A stretch of DNA of 64,000 nt from an uncultured Craurococcus sp. GTDB taxonomy: Bacteria; Pseudomonadota; Alphaproteobacteria; Acetobacterales; Acetobacteraceae. The translations under genes were made by a program, and so were the position numbers. Below are positions 45,181 through 53,651 of the stretch, piece after piece. Under the pieces are notes generated by a model. The model searched no databases and was not told the DNA's origin. It saw only the letters and a list, made by a program, of their open reading frames with translations. Positions within the stretch are counted from its first letter, which is position 1, and every line of letters starts with the position of its first letter. Location: NCBI GenBank assembly GCA_902805545.1, contig CADCTD010000003.1, forward strand, positions 1 through 64,000. Reading direction: 5' to 3'.

Positions 45181-45433
45181 TCTTCCGCAGATTGGCCCGC
45201 ACCCGGCGATGCGAGGGGGCGATGGCAGCGGCCATCACCGCCTCGGCCCCGGCGCCGGAGAGCACGGCCTGGCCGGCCGCGAAGGCGCCGGTGGTGAAGG
45301 CCTTCTGCTTCTCCAGCACATAGCCGGTGAGGCGGGCCTGCGCCTCGGCCGGCTCGGCCCAGAGCTGGGCGCTGCGGAGCGTGAAGACGAAGGCGGTCTG
45401 CCAGGCGAAGGCCGCGGCGGTGAAGGGGTTCAT
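45167..45433 (-). CDS. Small Ala-rich helical protein, unknown
   Basis: An 88-residue, almost entirely helical, Ala-rich protein. The segment AEAQARLTGYVLEKQKAFTTGAFAAG has a phasin-like heptad pattern, so a granule-associated role is possible but unproven. The ATG at 45433 lies 16 bp downstream of the peroxiredoxin gene on the same strand. Its 3' end overlaps the convergent MFS gene by 14 bp. Confidence 0.6.
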   Translation of the reverse strand: MNPFTAAAFAWQTAFVFTLRSAQLWAEPAEAQARLTGYVLEKQKAFTTGAFAAGQAVLSGAGAEAVMAAAIAPSHRRVRANLRKIIRG

Positions 45434-45449
45434 GGCCGCGGCGTCCCGA

Positions 45450-45932
45450 TCAAAGCGCCGCCAGGACGGCGTCGGCCGTGCTGACCTCGAAGGCGCCCGG
45501 CGCCTCGACGGCGACATGCGCGACCTTGCCGTCCCTGGCGATGAGGGCGAAGCGCTGGCTGCGGACGCCCAGGCCCCGGGCCGTCAGGTCCAGCTCCAGA
45601 CCGAGCTTCTTCGTGAACTCGGCGCTGCCATCGGCGATCATCACCACCTTGTCGCCGACGCCCTGGTCCTTGCCCCAGGCGGCCATGACGAAGGCGTCGT
45701 TCACCGCCATGCAGGCGACGACATCGGCGCCCTTCGCCTTCAGCGCGTCATACTGGGTGACGAAGCCGGGCAGGTGCTTGGCCGAGCAGGTGGGCGTGAA
45801 GGCGCCGGGGACGCCGAACAGCACCACGGTCTTGCCGCCGAACAGCTCCTCGGTGGTGATCTCCCGTGGGCCCTCGGGCGTGCCCTGCATCAGCTTCGTC
45901 GAGGGGATGCTGTCGCCAGCCTGGATGGTCAT
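45450..45932 (-). CDS. Peroxiredoxin (Prx5-type)
   Basis: A 160-residue atypical peroxiredoxin of the Prx5/PMP20 type, reducing hydrogen and alkyl peroxides. The peroxidatic Cys is Cys49 in PGAFTPTCSAKHLPG, with conserved Pro and Thr nearby, and the Arg of RSQRFALI. Cys74 (VVACMAVND) is the position found in this group. A small Ala-rich protein gene follows 16 bp downstream. It is divergent from the algH-like gene. Confidence 0.92.
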   Translation of the reverse strand: MTIQAGDSIPSTKLMQGTPEGPREITTEELFGGKTVVLFGVPGAFTPTCSAKHLPGFVTQYDALKAKGADVVACMAVNDAFVMAAWGKDQGVGDKVVMIADGSAEFTKKLGLELDLTARGLGVRSQRFALIARDGKVAHVAVEAPGAFEVSTADAVLAAL

Positions 45933-46099
45933 GGGGTGGTCCTCTTCTCCGGTCGGCCTTCCTGTAGTCGCTTCACCGGTTGCTGTCACCGCACGGGATA
46001 CGGGAGCGCCAGCGGCAGCGTCCTCACCATTCTGCAGGGCCTGGCCGCCTGGCCCTGGCGCGGCTTGCGTGGCCCCTTGCCAGCCGCCATCTTGAGGGC

Positions 46100-46702
46100 A
46101 TGGCCAAACGCCCACGCACCCGACCGACCGCCCAGGCCAGCCACGAGGAGGGCTATCTGAGCGGCCAGGTCCTGGTCGCCATGCCGAACATGCAGGACCC
46201 CCGCTTCGCCGGCACCGTCATCTGCCTCTGCGCCCACTCGCCCGAGGGTGCGATGGGCATCATCGTCAACAAGCCGATCGAGGGCATGTCCTTCGACGAG
46301 CTGCTGAAGCAGCTGGAGCTCGAGCCGGTGCCGCCGCAGCGGCGCATCGCCCTGATCCAGGGCGGGCCGGTCGAGGGCGGCCGCGGCTTCGTGCTGCACA
46401 CCAAGGACTGGACCAGCGACGCCTCCCTCCCCGTCGCCGAGGACCTCGCGCTGACGGCCAGCGTCGACATCCTGAAGGCGATCGCCGGCGGCGGCGGGCC
46501 GCGCAGCGGCATCCTGGCGCTCGGCTATGCCGGCTGGGGGCCGGGGCAGCTGGAGGACGAGATCCAGGCCAATTCCTGGCTCTCGGTCGACCCCGACGAG
46601 GCGCTGCTCTTCGGCGAGGGCCATGACGGCAAGTGGCGGCAGGCCATGGCCAAGCTGCGGGTCGACCCGCTGCTGCTGTCCGGCGCCGCCGGGCACGCCT
46701 GA
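46100..46702 (+). CDS. YqgE/AlgH family protein
   Basis: A 200-residue member of the YqgE/AlgH family (UPF0301), conserved in proteobacteria and of uncertain function. The signature GYLSGQVLVAMPNMQDPRF, GAMGIIVNKPIEGMSF and QGGPVEGGRGFVLH segments and the C-terminal GYAGWGPGQLEDEIQANSWL are all present. The start at 46100 is the only Met giving the family N-terminus. A MmcQ/YjbR gene follows 39 bp later. Confidence 0.93.
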   Translation: MAKRPRTRPTAQASHEEGYLSGQVLVAMPNMQDPRFAGTVICLCAHSPEGAMGIIVNKPIEGMSFDELLKQLELEPVPPQRRIALIQGGPVEGGRGFVLHTKDWTSDASLPVAEDLALTASVDILKAIAGGGGPRSGILALGYAGWGPGQLEDEIQANSWLSVDPDEALLFGEGHDGKWRQAMAKLRVDPLLLSGAAGHA

Positions 46703-46741
46703 GGCCGGGCCTTTTCCCCGCGCGGAGGCATCGGGACGACC

Positions 46742-47071
46742 TTGCCCGTCAGTGCAGACCGTGCGCGCGAGCTGGCGCTTGCCTTGGGCGATGCGAGCGA
46801 GGCGCCGCATTTCCATCGCGTGGCCTTCCGCACGCCGCGCAAGACCTTCGCCACCCTGGACGCCAAGGCCCGGGACCTGAACCTGATGTTCAGCCAGGAT
46901 CTCCGCGATTTCTATTGCGATCTGGCGCCGCACGCCTTCCGGCCGGTGCCGGGCGGATGGGGGCGCATGGGGGCCACCCGCTGCGACCTCGAGGCGGTGG
47001 ACGAGGCGACACTGGTTCCGGCCCTGGAGGCGGCGCACCGCCTCGCCGCACCGAAGGCCAGGATGCGCTGA
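46742..47071 (+). CDS. MmcQ/YjbR family protein
   Basis: A 109-residue protein of the MmcQ/YjbR family, a double-wing DNA-binding-like fold of unknown function. ALALGDASEAPHFHRVAFRTPRKTFATLD and VPGGWGRMGATRCDLEAVDE are typical. The start is a TTG at 46742, with GGGACGA a few bases upstream. It is convergent with the Bcr/CflA efflux gene, 12 bp away. Confidence 0.87.
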   Translation: MPVSADRARELALALGDASEAPHFHRVAFRTPRKTFATLDAKARDLNLMFSQDLRDFYCDLAPHAFRPVPGGWGRMGATRCDLEAVDEATLVPALEAAHRLAAPKARMR

Positions 47072-47083
47072 GAGCGGCTTCGG

Positions 47084-48310
47084 TCAGCTCTTCAGCCGCC
47101 GCGAGGCGCGCAGCGCCCAGAGCGTCGCCAGGGCCGAGACCAGCATCCAGGCGCCGGTGGCGAGGCCGTTGCCCGTCTCGGTCACGCCGCAGAGCACCGT
47201 CATCAGCGCCCCGCAGCCCATCTGCGCCGCGCCGATAAGGCCGGAGGCGGTGCCGGCCAGGTTCGGCCGCACGCTGATGGCGCAGGCGATGGCGTTGGGC
47301 TGGGTCATGCCGTTGCCGAAGGCGGCGACCGCCATCGGCAGGAAGACCAGCGCGATATGGCCCGGCGCCAGCAGCGGCAGCGCCACCGCGAGCGTCCCGC
47401 CCGCCAGCATCACCACCGTGCCGAGCGCCATCATCCGCTCCATGCCGACCCGCCCCGTCAGCCGCGCCGCGGTGAAGGTGCCGGAGCTCCAGGCGAGGGG
47501 CGTCGTCATCATCGCCGCCGCATAGGCCATGGAGCTGTAGCCGAGCCCCTTGATGACGGTGAGCGGCGCCCCGCCGGCGAAGGCGAAGAACATCCCCGTG
47601 GCGAAGGCGGTGAGGCCGCAATAGGCGCGGAAGGCCGGCAGCCGCAGCAGCGCCGCATAGGCGCCGAGCATCCCGGCGAGGCCCGGCAGCGGCGCCGGCT
47701 CGGCCAGCGTCTCCGGCAGGCGGAGGCGGATGGCGGCCAGCAGCGGCAGGCCGAAGACGAGGCAGGCGAGCATGCTGGCCCGCCAGCCGAATTGCGTCTC
47801 GAGCAGGCTGCCGAGCAGCGGGCCGATCATCGGCGCGATCGCCATGGCCGAGCTGACGATGCCGAGACGGCTCGCGGCCTCCTCGCGCGGATAGGCATCG
47901 CGGATCATCGCGCGGCCGAGCACGAGCCCGGCGCAGCCGCCTATCGCCTGCACCACCCGCGCCAGGATCAGCGCATGGATGGAGGGCGCCAGCGCCGCGC
48001 CGAGGCTGCCGAGGCAGTAGAGCACCAACCCGGCCAGCAGCAGCGGCTTCCGCCCGTAGCGGTCGGAGAGCGGGCCATAGACCAGCTGCGCTCCCGCCAC
48101 CCCGGCCAGGAAGAGCGTCAGGGTGAGCTGGGCGAGGCCGTAGCTGGAGGCCAGCGCCTCGGCCAGGGCCGGCAGGCTCGGGATGAGGATCTGCATGGTG
48201 AAGGGGCCGATGCCCGTCATCGCCACCAGCAGCACCATGGACGGGACCGGCCGCCGGGGCGGGGCTATGGCGGCGGAGGGGGCGCCCTCTGAGATGTCAC
48301 GCGGGCTCAC
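47084..48310 (-). CDS. Bcr/CflA-family multidrug efflux MFS transporter
   Basis: A 408-residue, 12-TM major facilitator of the Bcr/CflA drug-efflux type. The diagnostic GPFTMQILIPSLPALAE (Asp replaced region), LAGVAGAQLVYGPLSDRYGRKP loop and LVLGRAMIRDAYPREEAASRLG segment are clear. It exports small drugs or possibly sulfonamides/dipeptides, as characterised for relatives; the substrate here is unknown. It ends 12 bp from the MmcQ gene, and the MocR regulator gene is upstream on the same strand, 52 bp away. Confidence 0.92.
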   Translation of the reverse strand: MSPRDISEGAPSAAIAPPRRPVPSMVLLVAMTGIGPFTMQILIPSLPALAEALASSYGLAQLTLTLFLAGVAGAQLVYGPLSDRYGRKPLLLAGLVLYCLGSLGAALAPSIHALILARVVQAIGGCAGLVLGRAMIRDAYPREEAASRLGIVSSAMAIAPMIGPLLGSLLETQFGWRASMLACLVFGLPLLAAIRLRLPETLAEPAPLPGLAGMLGAYAALLRLPAFRAYCGLTAFATGMFFAFAGGAPLTVIKGLGYSSMAYAAAMMTTPLAWSSGTFTAARLTGRVGMERMMALGTVVMLAGGTLAVALPLLAPGHIALVFLPMAVAAFGNGMTQPNAIACAISVRPNLAGTASGLIGAAQMGCGALMTVLCGVTETGNGLATGAWMLVSALATLWALRASRRLKS

Positions 48311-48362
48311 CCGCCTCTTCTAGGCCCGGCCGCTGCCGCTGCCCAGGGCGATGGGCGTTCCA

Positions 48363-49787
48363 TTACGCCAGCGCCCGGGCCAGCTCCCGCGCCGCCCAGC
48401 GCAGGCTGCCCGGCTCATGGCCGGAGAAGCCGAGCATCAGCGCCTGCATGGGCGGGGCGGCGAGGAACATCGGGCTCACCGGCCGGGCGATGATGCCGCG
48501 GCGGGCGGCCGCCTCGGCGACGGCGAGGTCGGCGAGGCCGGGGCGGAGGCGGGCGAGGAGCTTCATCCCCTGGTCCGGCACCTCCACCTCCAGCGTGCCG
48601 GCCAGGTGCTCGCGCAGCGCCGCCACCAGCGCATCCCGCGCGCCGCGGTAGTGCTGGCGCATCCGCCGCAGATGCTGGGCGAAATGCCCCTCCTCGATGA
48701 AATCGGTGACGACGCCCTCCTGCAGCGCGGCCGGATGCCAGTCGCTCAGCAGCCGGGCGGAGCGCACGCCCTCCAGCAGCGCCGGCGGCAGCACCGCGTA
48801 GCCCAGCCGCAGCCCGGGGAAGAGCACCTTGCTGAAGGTGCCGACATAGATCACCCGCCCCGCCGCATCGACGCCCTGGAGCGAGGCCAGCGGCCGGCCG
48901 GCATAGCGGAACTCGCTGTCGTAGTCGTCCTCCAGCAGCCAGGCGCCGGCGCGATGGGCCCAGGCCAGCAGCTCCATCCGCCGCGCCATGGAAAGCACCA
49001 CGCCGAGCGGGTATTGCGAGGAGGGCGTCACATAGGCGAGCCGCGCCTCGGGCGCCGCGGCGATCCCGGCCGCGACATCCATCCCCTGCGCATCCACCGG
49101 GACGGGGACGATCCGCGCCCCGGCCGCCTCCAGCGCCGCGCGCACCGCCGGATAGCCAGGGTCCTCGAACCAGACGGCATCGCCCGGGCGCAGCAGCACG
49201 CGCAGCACCAGGTCGATCGCCTGCTGCGCGCCGGCCGTCACCACCACCTGCTCCGGCTCGCAGCGCACCGCCCGCGCGGCACGGAGGTAGCGGGCGACGG
49301 CGCCGCGCAGCGCGGCGGAACCGCTCGGGTCGGCATAGCCGAGCAGCGCCGGGTCGGGCCGCGAGAGGCGCCGGGCGGTCAGGCTGCGCCAGACCTGGAG
49401 CGTCCGGTCGTCCAGCGTGCAGCGGCCGGTGTTGAAGGGCGCGGCGCCGTAGAGCCCGGCATGGGGCACGACGGGCGGCGGGGGCGGCGTGCCCGGGACC
49501 AGGGACGGCGGCGGCAGGTCCAGCGGCTCGGGCAGGTCGCGCGAGACGAAGCTGCCGGCGCCGACCCGGCCCTCGATGAAGCCCTCGGCCAGCAACTGCT
49601 CATAGGCCGCCACCACCGAATTGCGGGCGATGCCGAGCCTTGCCGCCAGCGCCCGCGTCGGCGGCAGCCGCCCACCCGCCGGGATGGCGCCGGAGAGTAT
49701 CGCCCGGCGCAGCCCGAGATAGACCTGGCGCAACACCGGCACCGGCCCGGCGCGGTCGATCGGGATCAGCAGCAGATCGGCTTCCAT
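48363..49787 (-). CDS. MocR-type PLP-dependent transcriptional regulator (PdxR-like)
   Basis: A 474-residue GntR-type winged-helix domain (about 10-80, with RLPPTRALAARLGIARNSV) fused to a fold-type I aminotransferase domain. The PLP lysine is Lys320 in YVGTFSKVLFPGLRLGY. Such proteins sense PLP or an amine and often control pyridoxine synthesis (PdxR) or neighbouring metabolism. It is divergent from a PNPOx-like gene, and the 95-bp gap carries three ATTGGNCC boxes, so that gene and the MocR gene are the likely targets. Confidence 0.95.
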   Translation of the reverse strand: MEADLLLIPIDRAGPVPVLRQVYLGLRRAILSGAIPAGGRLPPTRALAARLGIARNSVVAAYEQLLAEGFIEGRVGAGSFVSRDLPEPLDLPPPSLVPGTPPPPPVVPHAGLYGAAPFNTGRCTLDDRTLQVWRSLTARRLSRPDPALLGYADPSGSAALRGAVARYLRAARAVRCEPEQVVVTAGAQQAIDLVLRVLLRPGDAVWFEDPGYPAVRAALEAAGARIVPVPVDAQGMDVAAGIAAAPEARLAYVTPSSQYPLGVVLSMARRMELLAWAHRAGAWLLEDDYDSEFRYAGRPLASLQGVDAAGRVIYVGTFSKVLFPGLRLGYAVLPPALLEGVRSARLLSDWHPAALQEGVVTDFIEEGHFAQHLRRMRQHYRGARDALVAALREHLAGTLEVEVPDQGMKLLARLRPGLADLAVAEAAARRGIIARPVSPMFLAAPPMQALMLGFSGHEPGSLRWAARELARALA

Positions 49788-49791
49788 GGCG

Positions 49792-49838
49792 ATTGGACCA
49801 GCCCCAGAGGTCGATATTGGCCCTCACGGGGGACCAAT
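49792..49838. promoter_or_regulatory. MocR operator: three ATTGGNCC boxes
   Basis: ATTGGACC (49792-49799) and ATTGGCCC (49816-49823) form a direct repeat at a 24-bp spacing, about two helical turns, and a third copy lies inverted at 49831-49838 (GGACCAAT). They sit between the divergent MocR and PNPOx-like genes, as expected for an autoregulated MocR factor. Confidence 0.6.
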
Positions 49839-49882
49839 CCATCCTGTCATATGCACCTATCGACCCGTGCGAGAGAAGACCG

Positions 49883-50608
49883 ATGCCCGATACCGCCTAT
49901 CCCGTCACGCCCCGCAACCGGGTGAAGCGCCTGCATGAGCGCGGCCGCTACGACCACGAGACGGTGCATGCCATCCTCGACGCGGCGATGCTGTGCCACA
50001 TCGCCTACATCATCGACGGCCAGCCCTACTGCACGCCGACCGCCTTCTGGCGGGAGGGGACGCATCTCTACTGGCACGGCTCCTCGGCCAGCCGGATGCT
50101 GCGCGTGCAGAAGCCGGGCATCCCGGTCTGCCTGACGGTGACGCATCTCGACAGCCTCGTGCTCGCCCGCTGCGGCTTCAACCACTCGGTCGACTACCGG
50201 TCGGCGATGTGCTTCGGCACGGCGCATATCGTCGAGGATCTGGACGAGAAGGCGAAGGCGCTCGACGTCATGATCGACCGCTTCTACCCCGGCCGGAACG
50301 CCGAGCTCCGCCCCAGCACCACGCAGGAGCTGAAGGCCACCATGGTCATCGGCATGGAGATCGAGGAGGCGAGCGGGAAGATCCGCGCCAAGGGCGTCGG
50401 CGACGAGGAGGAGGACTATGCCCTCCCCATCTACGCCGCCCGCTTCCCGGTGACGCAGGTGATCGGCGCCGTGGAGCCCTGCCCGCGGATGCCGGCGGGC
50501 GTCCCCTACCCGCCCGGTTTGGCAGGTTTCACGCCCGGTCGTAGGCTCGACGAGATCATGACCGAGAGCTACCGGACGACCTATGGCGCAGGACAGCAAA
50601 CCGACTGA
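49883..50608 (+). CDS. Pyridoxamine 5'-phosphate oxidase-fold protein
   Basis: A 241-residue flavin-binding split-barrel protein of the PNPOx-like superfamily. The core starts VKRLHERGRYDHETVHAILDAA and CHIAYIIDGQPYCTPTAFWREG, then the HGSSASRMLR motif that contacts FMN phosphate. It is similar to the family often found beside MocR regulators. It need not oxidise PNP; many members are flavin or F420 reductases. The ATG at 49883 is preceded by GAGAGAAG. The amidase gene starts within its last 26 bp. Confidence 0.87.
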   Translation: MPDTAYPVTPRNRVKRLHERGRYDHETVHAILDAAMLCHIAYIIDGQPYCTPTAFWREGTHLYWHGSSASRMLRVQKPGIPVCLTVTHLDSLVLARCGFNHSVDYRSAMCFGTAHIVEDLDEKAKALDVMIDRFYPGRNAELRPSTTQELKATMVIGMEIEEASGKIRAKGVGDEEEDYALPIYAARFPVTQVIGAVEPCPRMPAGVPYPPGLAGFTPGRRLDEIMTESYRTTYGAGQQTD

Positions 50609-51998
50609 GCTGGCGACCGCCTCGGCGGTGGCGATGGCGGCGATGGTGCGCGAGCGGCGCGCCTCGCCGGTCGAGATCACCGAGGCGGTCCTGGAGCGGA
50701 TCGCGGCGAAGGAGCCCGCGCTCAACGCCTTCGTCGCCCTCGATGCCGAGGGCGCCCGGGCCGCGGCCCGCGAGGCGGAGGCCGCCCTGATGCGCGGCGG
50801 GGTGCTCGGCCCGCTGCATGGCGTGCCGGTCAGCATCAAGGACATCCAGGCCGTGGCCGGGCTGCCGACGCGGCGCGGCTCCCGCCTCTCCGACCCCTCC
50901 CCCGCCACCGCCGATGCGCCGCTGGTGGCGCGGCTGCGGGCGGCCGGCGCCATCATCCTCGGCAAGACGGCGACGACCGAGCAGGGCTGGACCGCGGTCA
51001 GCCACAACCCGCTGACCGGGGCGACGCACAACCCGTGGCAGCATGGGATGACGGCCGGCGGCTCCTCCTCCGGCGCCGCGGCGCTGGCCGGCGCCGGCTG
51101 CGGGCCGCTGCATCTCGGCACCGACGGGGCGGGCTCCATCCGCCTGCCGGCGCATTTCTGCGGCGTGGTCGGCTTCAAGCCCACCTATGGCCGGGTGCCC
51201 TATGTGCCGGTGCCGAACAACGGCGCCCTCTCCCATGCCGGGCCGCTGGCCCGGAGCGTCGAGGATGCGGCGCTGATGTTCTCCGTCCTCGCCGGGCCGC
51301 ATGCGCTCGACCACACGACCCTGCCGGACCGCTTCGCCCCGGAGGTGGAGCCGGGCGGGCTGCAGGGGCTGCGCATCGCCTGGAGCCCCGATCTCGGCCA
51401 TGCGCGGGTCGACCCCGAGGTCGCGGCGCTGGCCGCCGGCGCGGTGCGCGCGCTCGAGGCGGGCGGTGCGCTGGTCGAGGAGGTGACGCCGCCCTGGGGC
51501 CCGGAGGGCTCAGCGCTGGAGCGCGACATCTGGGGTGCCGCCATGCGGCCCTTCCTCCCCGCCGACGAGAAGGCCGCCGCGGAGATGGACCCTGGCCTCG
51601 TCGCCTGCACCGAGGCCTATCGGGGCCTCACCTTCGCCGAGGCGCATGCGGCGCAGACCCGGCGCTTCGCCTATGCCGGCCGGGTCAATGCCTGGTTCGA
51701 GGAGGCGGGCTTCGACCTGCTGGCGACGCCCGCCGCCTCGGTCGCCGCCTTCCCGGTCGGGCTGCAGCGGCCGCCGCACTGGCCGGCGCATGACTGGGAC
51801 TGGCTGGTCTGGGCGGAATTCTCCTACCCCTTCGACCTGTCGCACGGTCCGGCCATCTCCGTGCCCTGCGGCGTGACCGAGGCGGGGCTGCCGGTCGGGT
51901 TGCAGCTCGCCGGGCCGCGGCTGGCGGATGCGCTGGTGCTGCGGGCCGGGGCGGGCTTCCTCGCGGCGCGGCCCTTCGAGGTGGTGCCGGCCCGGTAG
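50583..51998 (+). CDS. Amidase signature family hydrolase
   Basis: A 471-residue amidase of the Ser-Ser-Lys type. The triad is Lys86 (GVPVSIKD), the cis-Ser at 161-162 (GGSSSG) and the nucleophile Ser185 in GTDGAGSIRLP; the conserved GFKPTYGRVP follows. It could hydrolyse a range of amides, and it should not be taken as GatA because gatB/gatC are not adjacent. The ATG at 50583 overlaps the PNPOx-like gene by 26 bp, suggesting a shared transcript under MocR control. Confidence 0.9.
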   Translation: MAQDSKPTELATASAVAMAAMVRERRASPVEITEAVLERIAAKEPALNAFVALDAEGARAAAREAEAALMRGGVLGPLHGVPVSIKDIQAVAGLPTRRGSRLSDPSPATADAPLVARLRAAGAIILGKTATTEQGWTAVSHNPLTGATHNPWQHGMTAGGSSSGAAALAGAGCGPLHLGTDGAGSIRLPAHFCGVVGFKPTYGRVPYVPVPNNGALSHAGPLARSVEDAALMFSVLAGPHALDHTTLPDRFAPEVEPGGLQGLRIAWSPDLGHARVDPEVAALAAGAVRALEAGGALVEEVTPPWGPEGSALERDIWGAAMRPFLPADEKAAAEMDPGLVACTEAYRGLTFAEAHAAQTRRFAYAGRVNAWFEEAGFDLLATPAASVAAFPVGLQRPPHWPAHDWDWLVWAEFSYPFDLSHGPAISVPCGVTEAGLPVGLQLAGPRLADALVLRAGAGFLAARPFEVVPAR

Positions 51999-52013
51999 GC
52001 CCGGGCCCCGTCC

Positions 52014-53597
52014 TCACCCGCGCCGGATGTTCCAGAACAGCGCCAGCCCCTTCAGCATGCCGGTGACGTCCTCGCGGTAGGCGGTCGGCTGGTAGAACTG
52101 GCCGAGCGGCACATAGGGGACGTCGATGAAGGCCTGGCGCTGCATCTCACGCCCGAGGCGGCGGCGGGCCTCGTCATCACTCGATTGCAGCCACCGGTTC
52201 CGCATCTCCTCGAGCTGCGGGCTGGTGGACCAGCCGAAGGTCGCGGTCAGCCCGCTGCCGCGGATGAAGTTGTGCGCCGCCGGGTTGAACTGGTTCACCC
52301 CGGCCGTGTAGGTGCAGAAGGCGTTGTAGCCGCCCTTGTCGGGCGTCTCCCGGTTGGCCTGGCGGCGCAGCGCGCTGCCCCAGTCCATCGCCACATAGTC
52401 GAGGTTGAGGCCGAGCTTGCGGAAGAGGTCGCCCACCACCTCGCTCATCGCGTTGATGGCGGGGAAGTCGGTCGGCACCATCAGCAGCACCCGCTCGCCC
52501 TTGTAGCCGGCGGCCTCCAGCGCGCGGCGGGAGGCGGCGAGGTCGCGCGGGCCGGTCAGCGCGGCCATTCCCTCCTCGCTCGCCATGAGCGAGCCGGGGG
52601 CGAAGAAGCCGACCCCGTCCCGCCAGAGCGAGGTGTCGTTGCCGGCGACGGCGGTCATCACGTCCGACTGGCTGATCGCCCCCAGCACGGCGCGGCGGAT
52701 GGCCGGGTTGTCGAAGGGCGGATGCAACTGGTTGAAGCGGAGCATGGCGATGGCCCCGGTCGGGTCCAGCACCTCCACCTTGATGCCGCGGCCGCGCTGC
52801 AGCGTCGGCAGCAGGTCGGTCGTCGGCTGCTCCCACCAGTCGATCTCGCCGCGGCGCAGCGCCGCGGCGGCGGTCGTCGCATCGGGCAGGGTCAGCCATT
52901 CCACCCGGTCGAGATGGGCGTGCTTCGGGCCGGCGAGCAGGCTCGGCCTGCCCTCCGGGCGCGGCACGTAGCCCTCGAACTTCGCATAGACCGCGCGCGA
53001 GCCGGGAACGCGCTCGGCCGCGACGAAGCGGAACGGGCCGCTGCCGACCATCTCCGAGATGGGCAGCGCCGCATCGGTCGCCGCCAGCCGCTCCGGCATG
53101 ACGAAGGCGACGTTGGCGCCGACCTTGCCGAGCGCGTCCGGCAGCAGCGGAAAGGGCCGCTTCAGCCGCCAGCGCAGCACGCGGTCGGAGGGGGCGGTGA
53201 TCTCCTCGACCGCCGCCATGACGGCAAGGCCGAAGCTGTCCCGCTGGCCCCAGCGCTTGACGCTGGCAAGGGCATCCCGCGCGCGCACCGGCTCCCCGTC
53301 ATGGAAGCGAAGGCCGTCCCGCAGCGTCATGGTCCAGGTGAGGCCGTCATCCTCGACCGTGTGGCCCGCGACCATCTGCGGCTGGGCCCGGTACTGCTCG
53401 TCCCACCCGTAGAGCGTGTCGAAGACGAGGAAGGCGTGGTTGCGGGTGACGAAGCCGGTGGTGGTGATGGGGTCGAGGATGGCGAGGTCGGCCTGCGGCG
53501 CGAAGCGCAGCAGCTTCTGGCCGGATTGCGCGCCGGCCAGCCGTGGCGCCGCGAGGGCAAGGGCCGAAGCCCGGAGGAAGCCACGCCGCTGCATCAT
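52014..53597 (-). CDS. Peptide-type ABC substrate-binding protein (family 5), paralogue
   Basis: A 527-residue DppA-family binding protein with a signal peptide (1-23, MMQRRG to LAGAQ), a QADLAILDP start and the WTMTLRDGLRFHDGEPVRARD core. It shares FHDGEPVRARD, MPERLAA and EMVGSGP with the protein at 35475-37043. No permease or ATPase is next to it; it faces the amidase gene, 15 bp away, and may deliver the amidase's substrate, though nothing proves it. Two Met codons at 53597 and 53594 are equally possible starts. Confidence 0.9.
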   Translation of the reverse strand: MMQRRGFLRASALALAAPRLAGAQSGQKLLRFAPQADLAILDPITTTGFVTRNHAFLVFDTLYGWDEQYRAQPQMVAGHTVEDDGLTWTMTLRDGLRFHDGEPVRARDALASVKRWGQRDSFGLAVMAAVEEITAPSDRVLRWRLKRPFPLLPDALGKVGANVAFVMPERLAATDAALPISEMVGSGPFRFVAAERVPGSRAVYAKFEGYVPRPEGRPSLLAGPKHAHLDRVEWLTLPDATTAAAALRRGEIDWWEQPTTDLLPTLQRGRGIKVEVLDPTGAIAMLRFNQLHPPFDNPAIRRAVLGAISQSDVMTAVAGNDTSLWRDGVGFFAPGSLMASEEGMAALTGPRDLAASRRALEAAGYKGERVLLMVPTDFPAINAMSEVVGDLFRKLGLNLDYVAMDWGSALRRQANRETPDKGGYNAFCTYTAGVNQFNPAAHNFIRGSGLTATFGWSTSPQLEEMRNRWLQSSDDEARRRLGREMQRQAFIDVPYVPLGQFYQPTAYREDVTGMLKGLALFWNIRRG

Positions 53598-53651
53598 GCC
53601 GTCGCCTTCCGCTGCCGATCGACGGCAGCATAGCCCGGGATGGCGGCGACG

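Noticed and set aside
50583-51998. Amidase as GatA of the Asp/Glu-tRNA amidotransferase.
   Set aside because: No gatB or gatC nearby and the operon context is a MocR/PNPOx module; kept as a general amidase.
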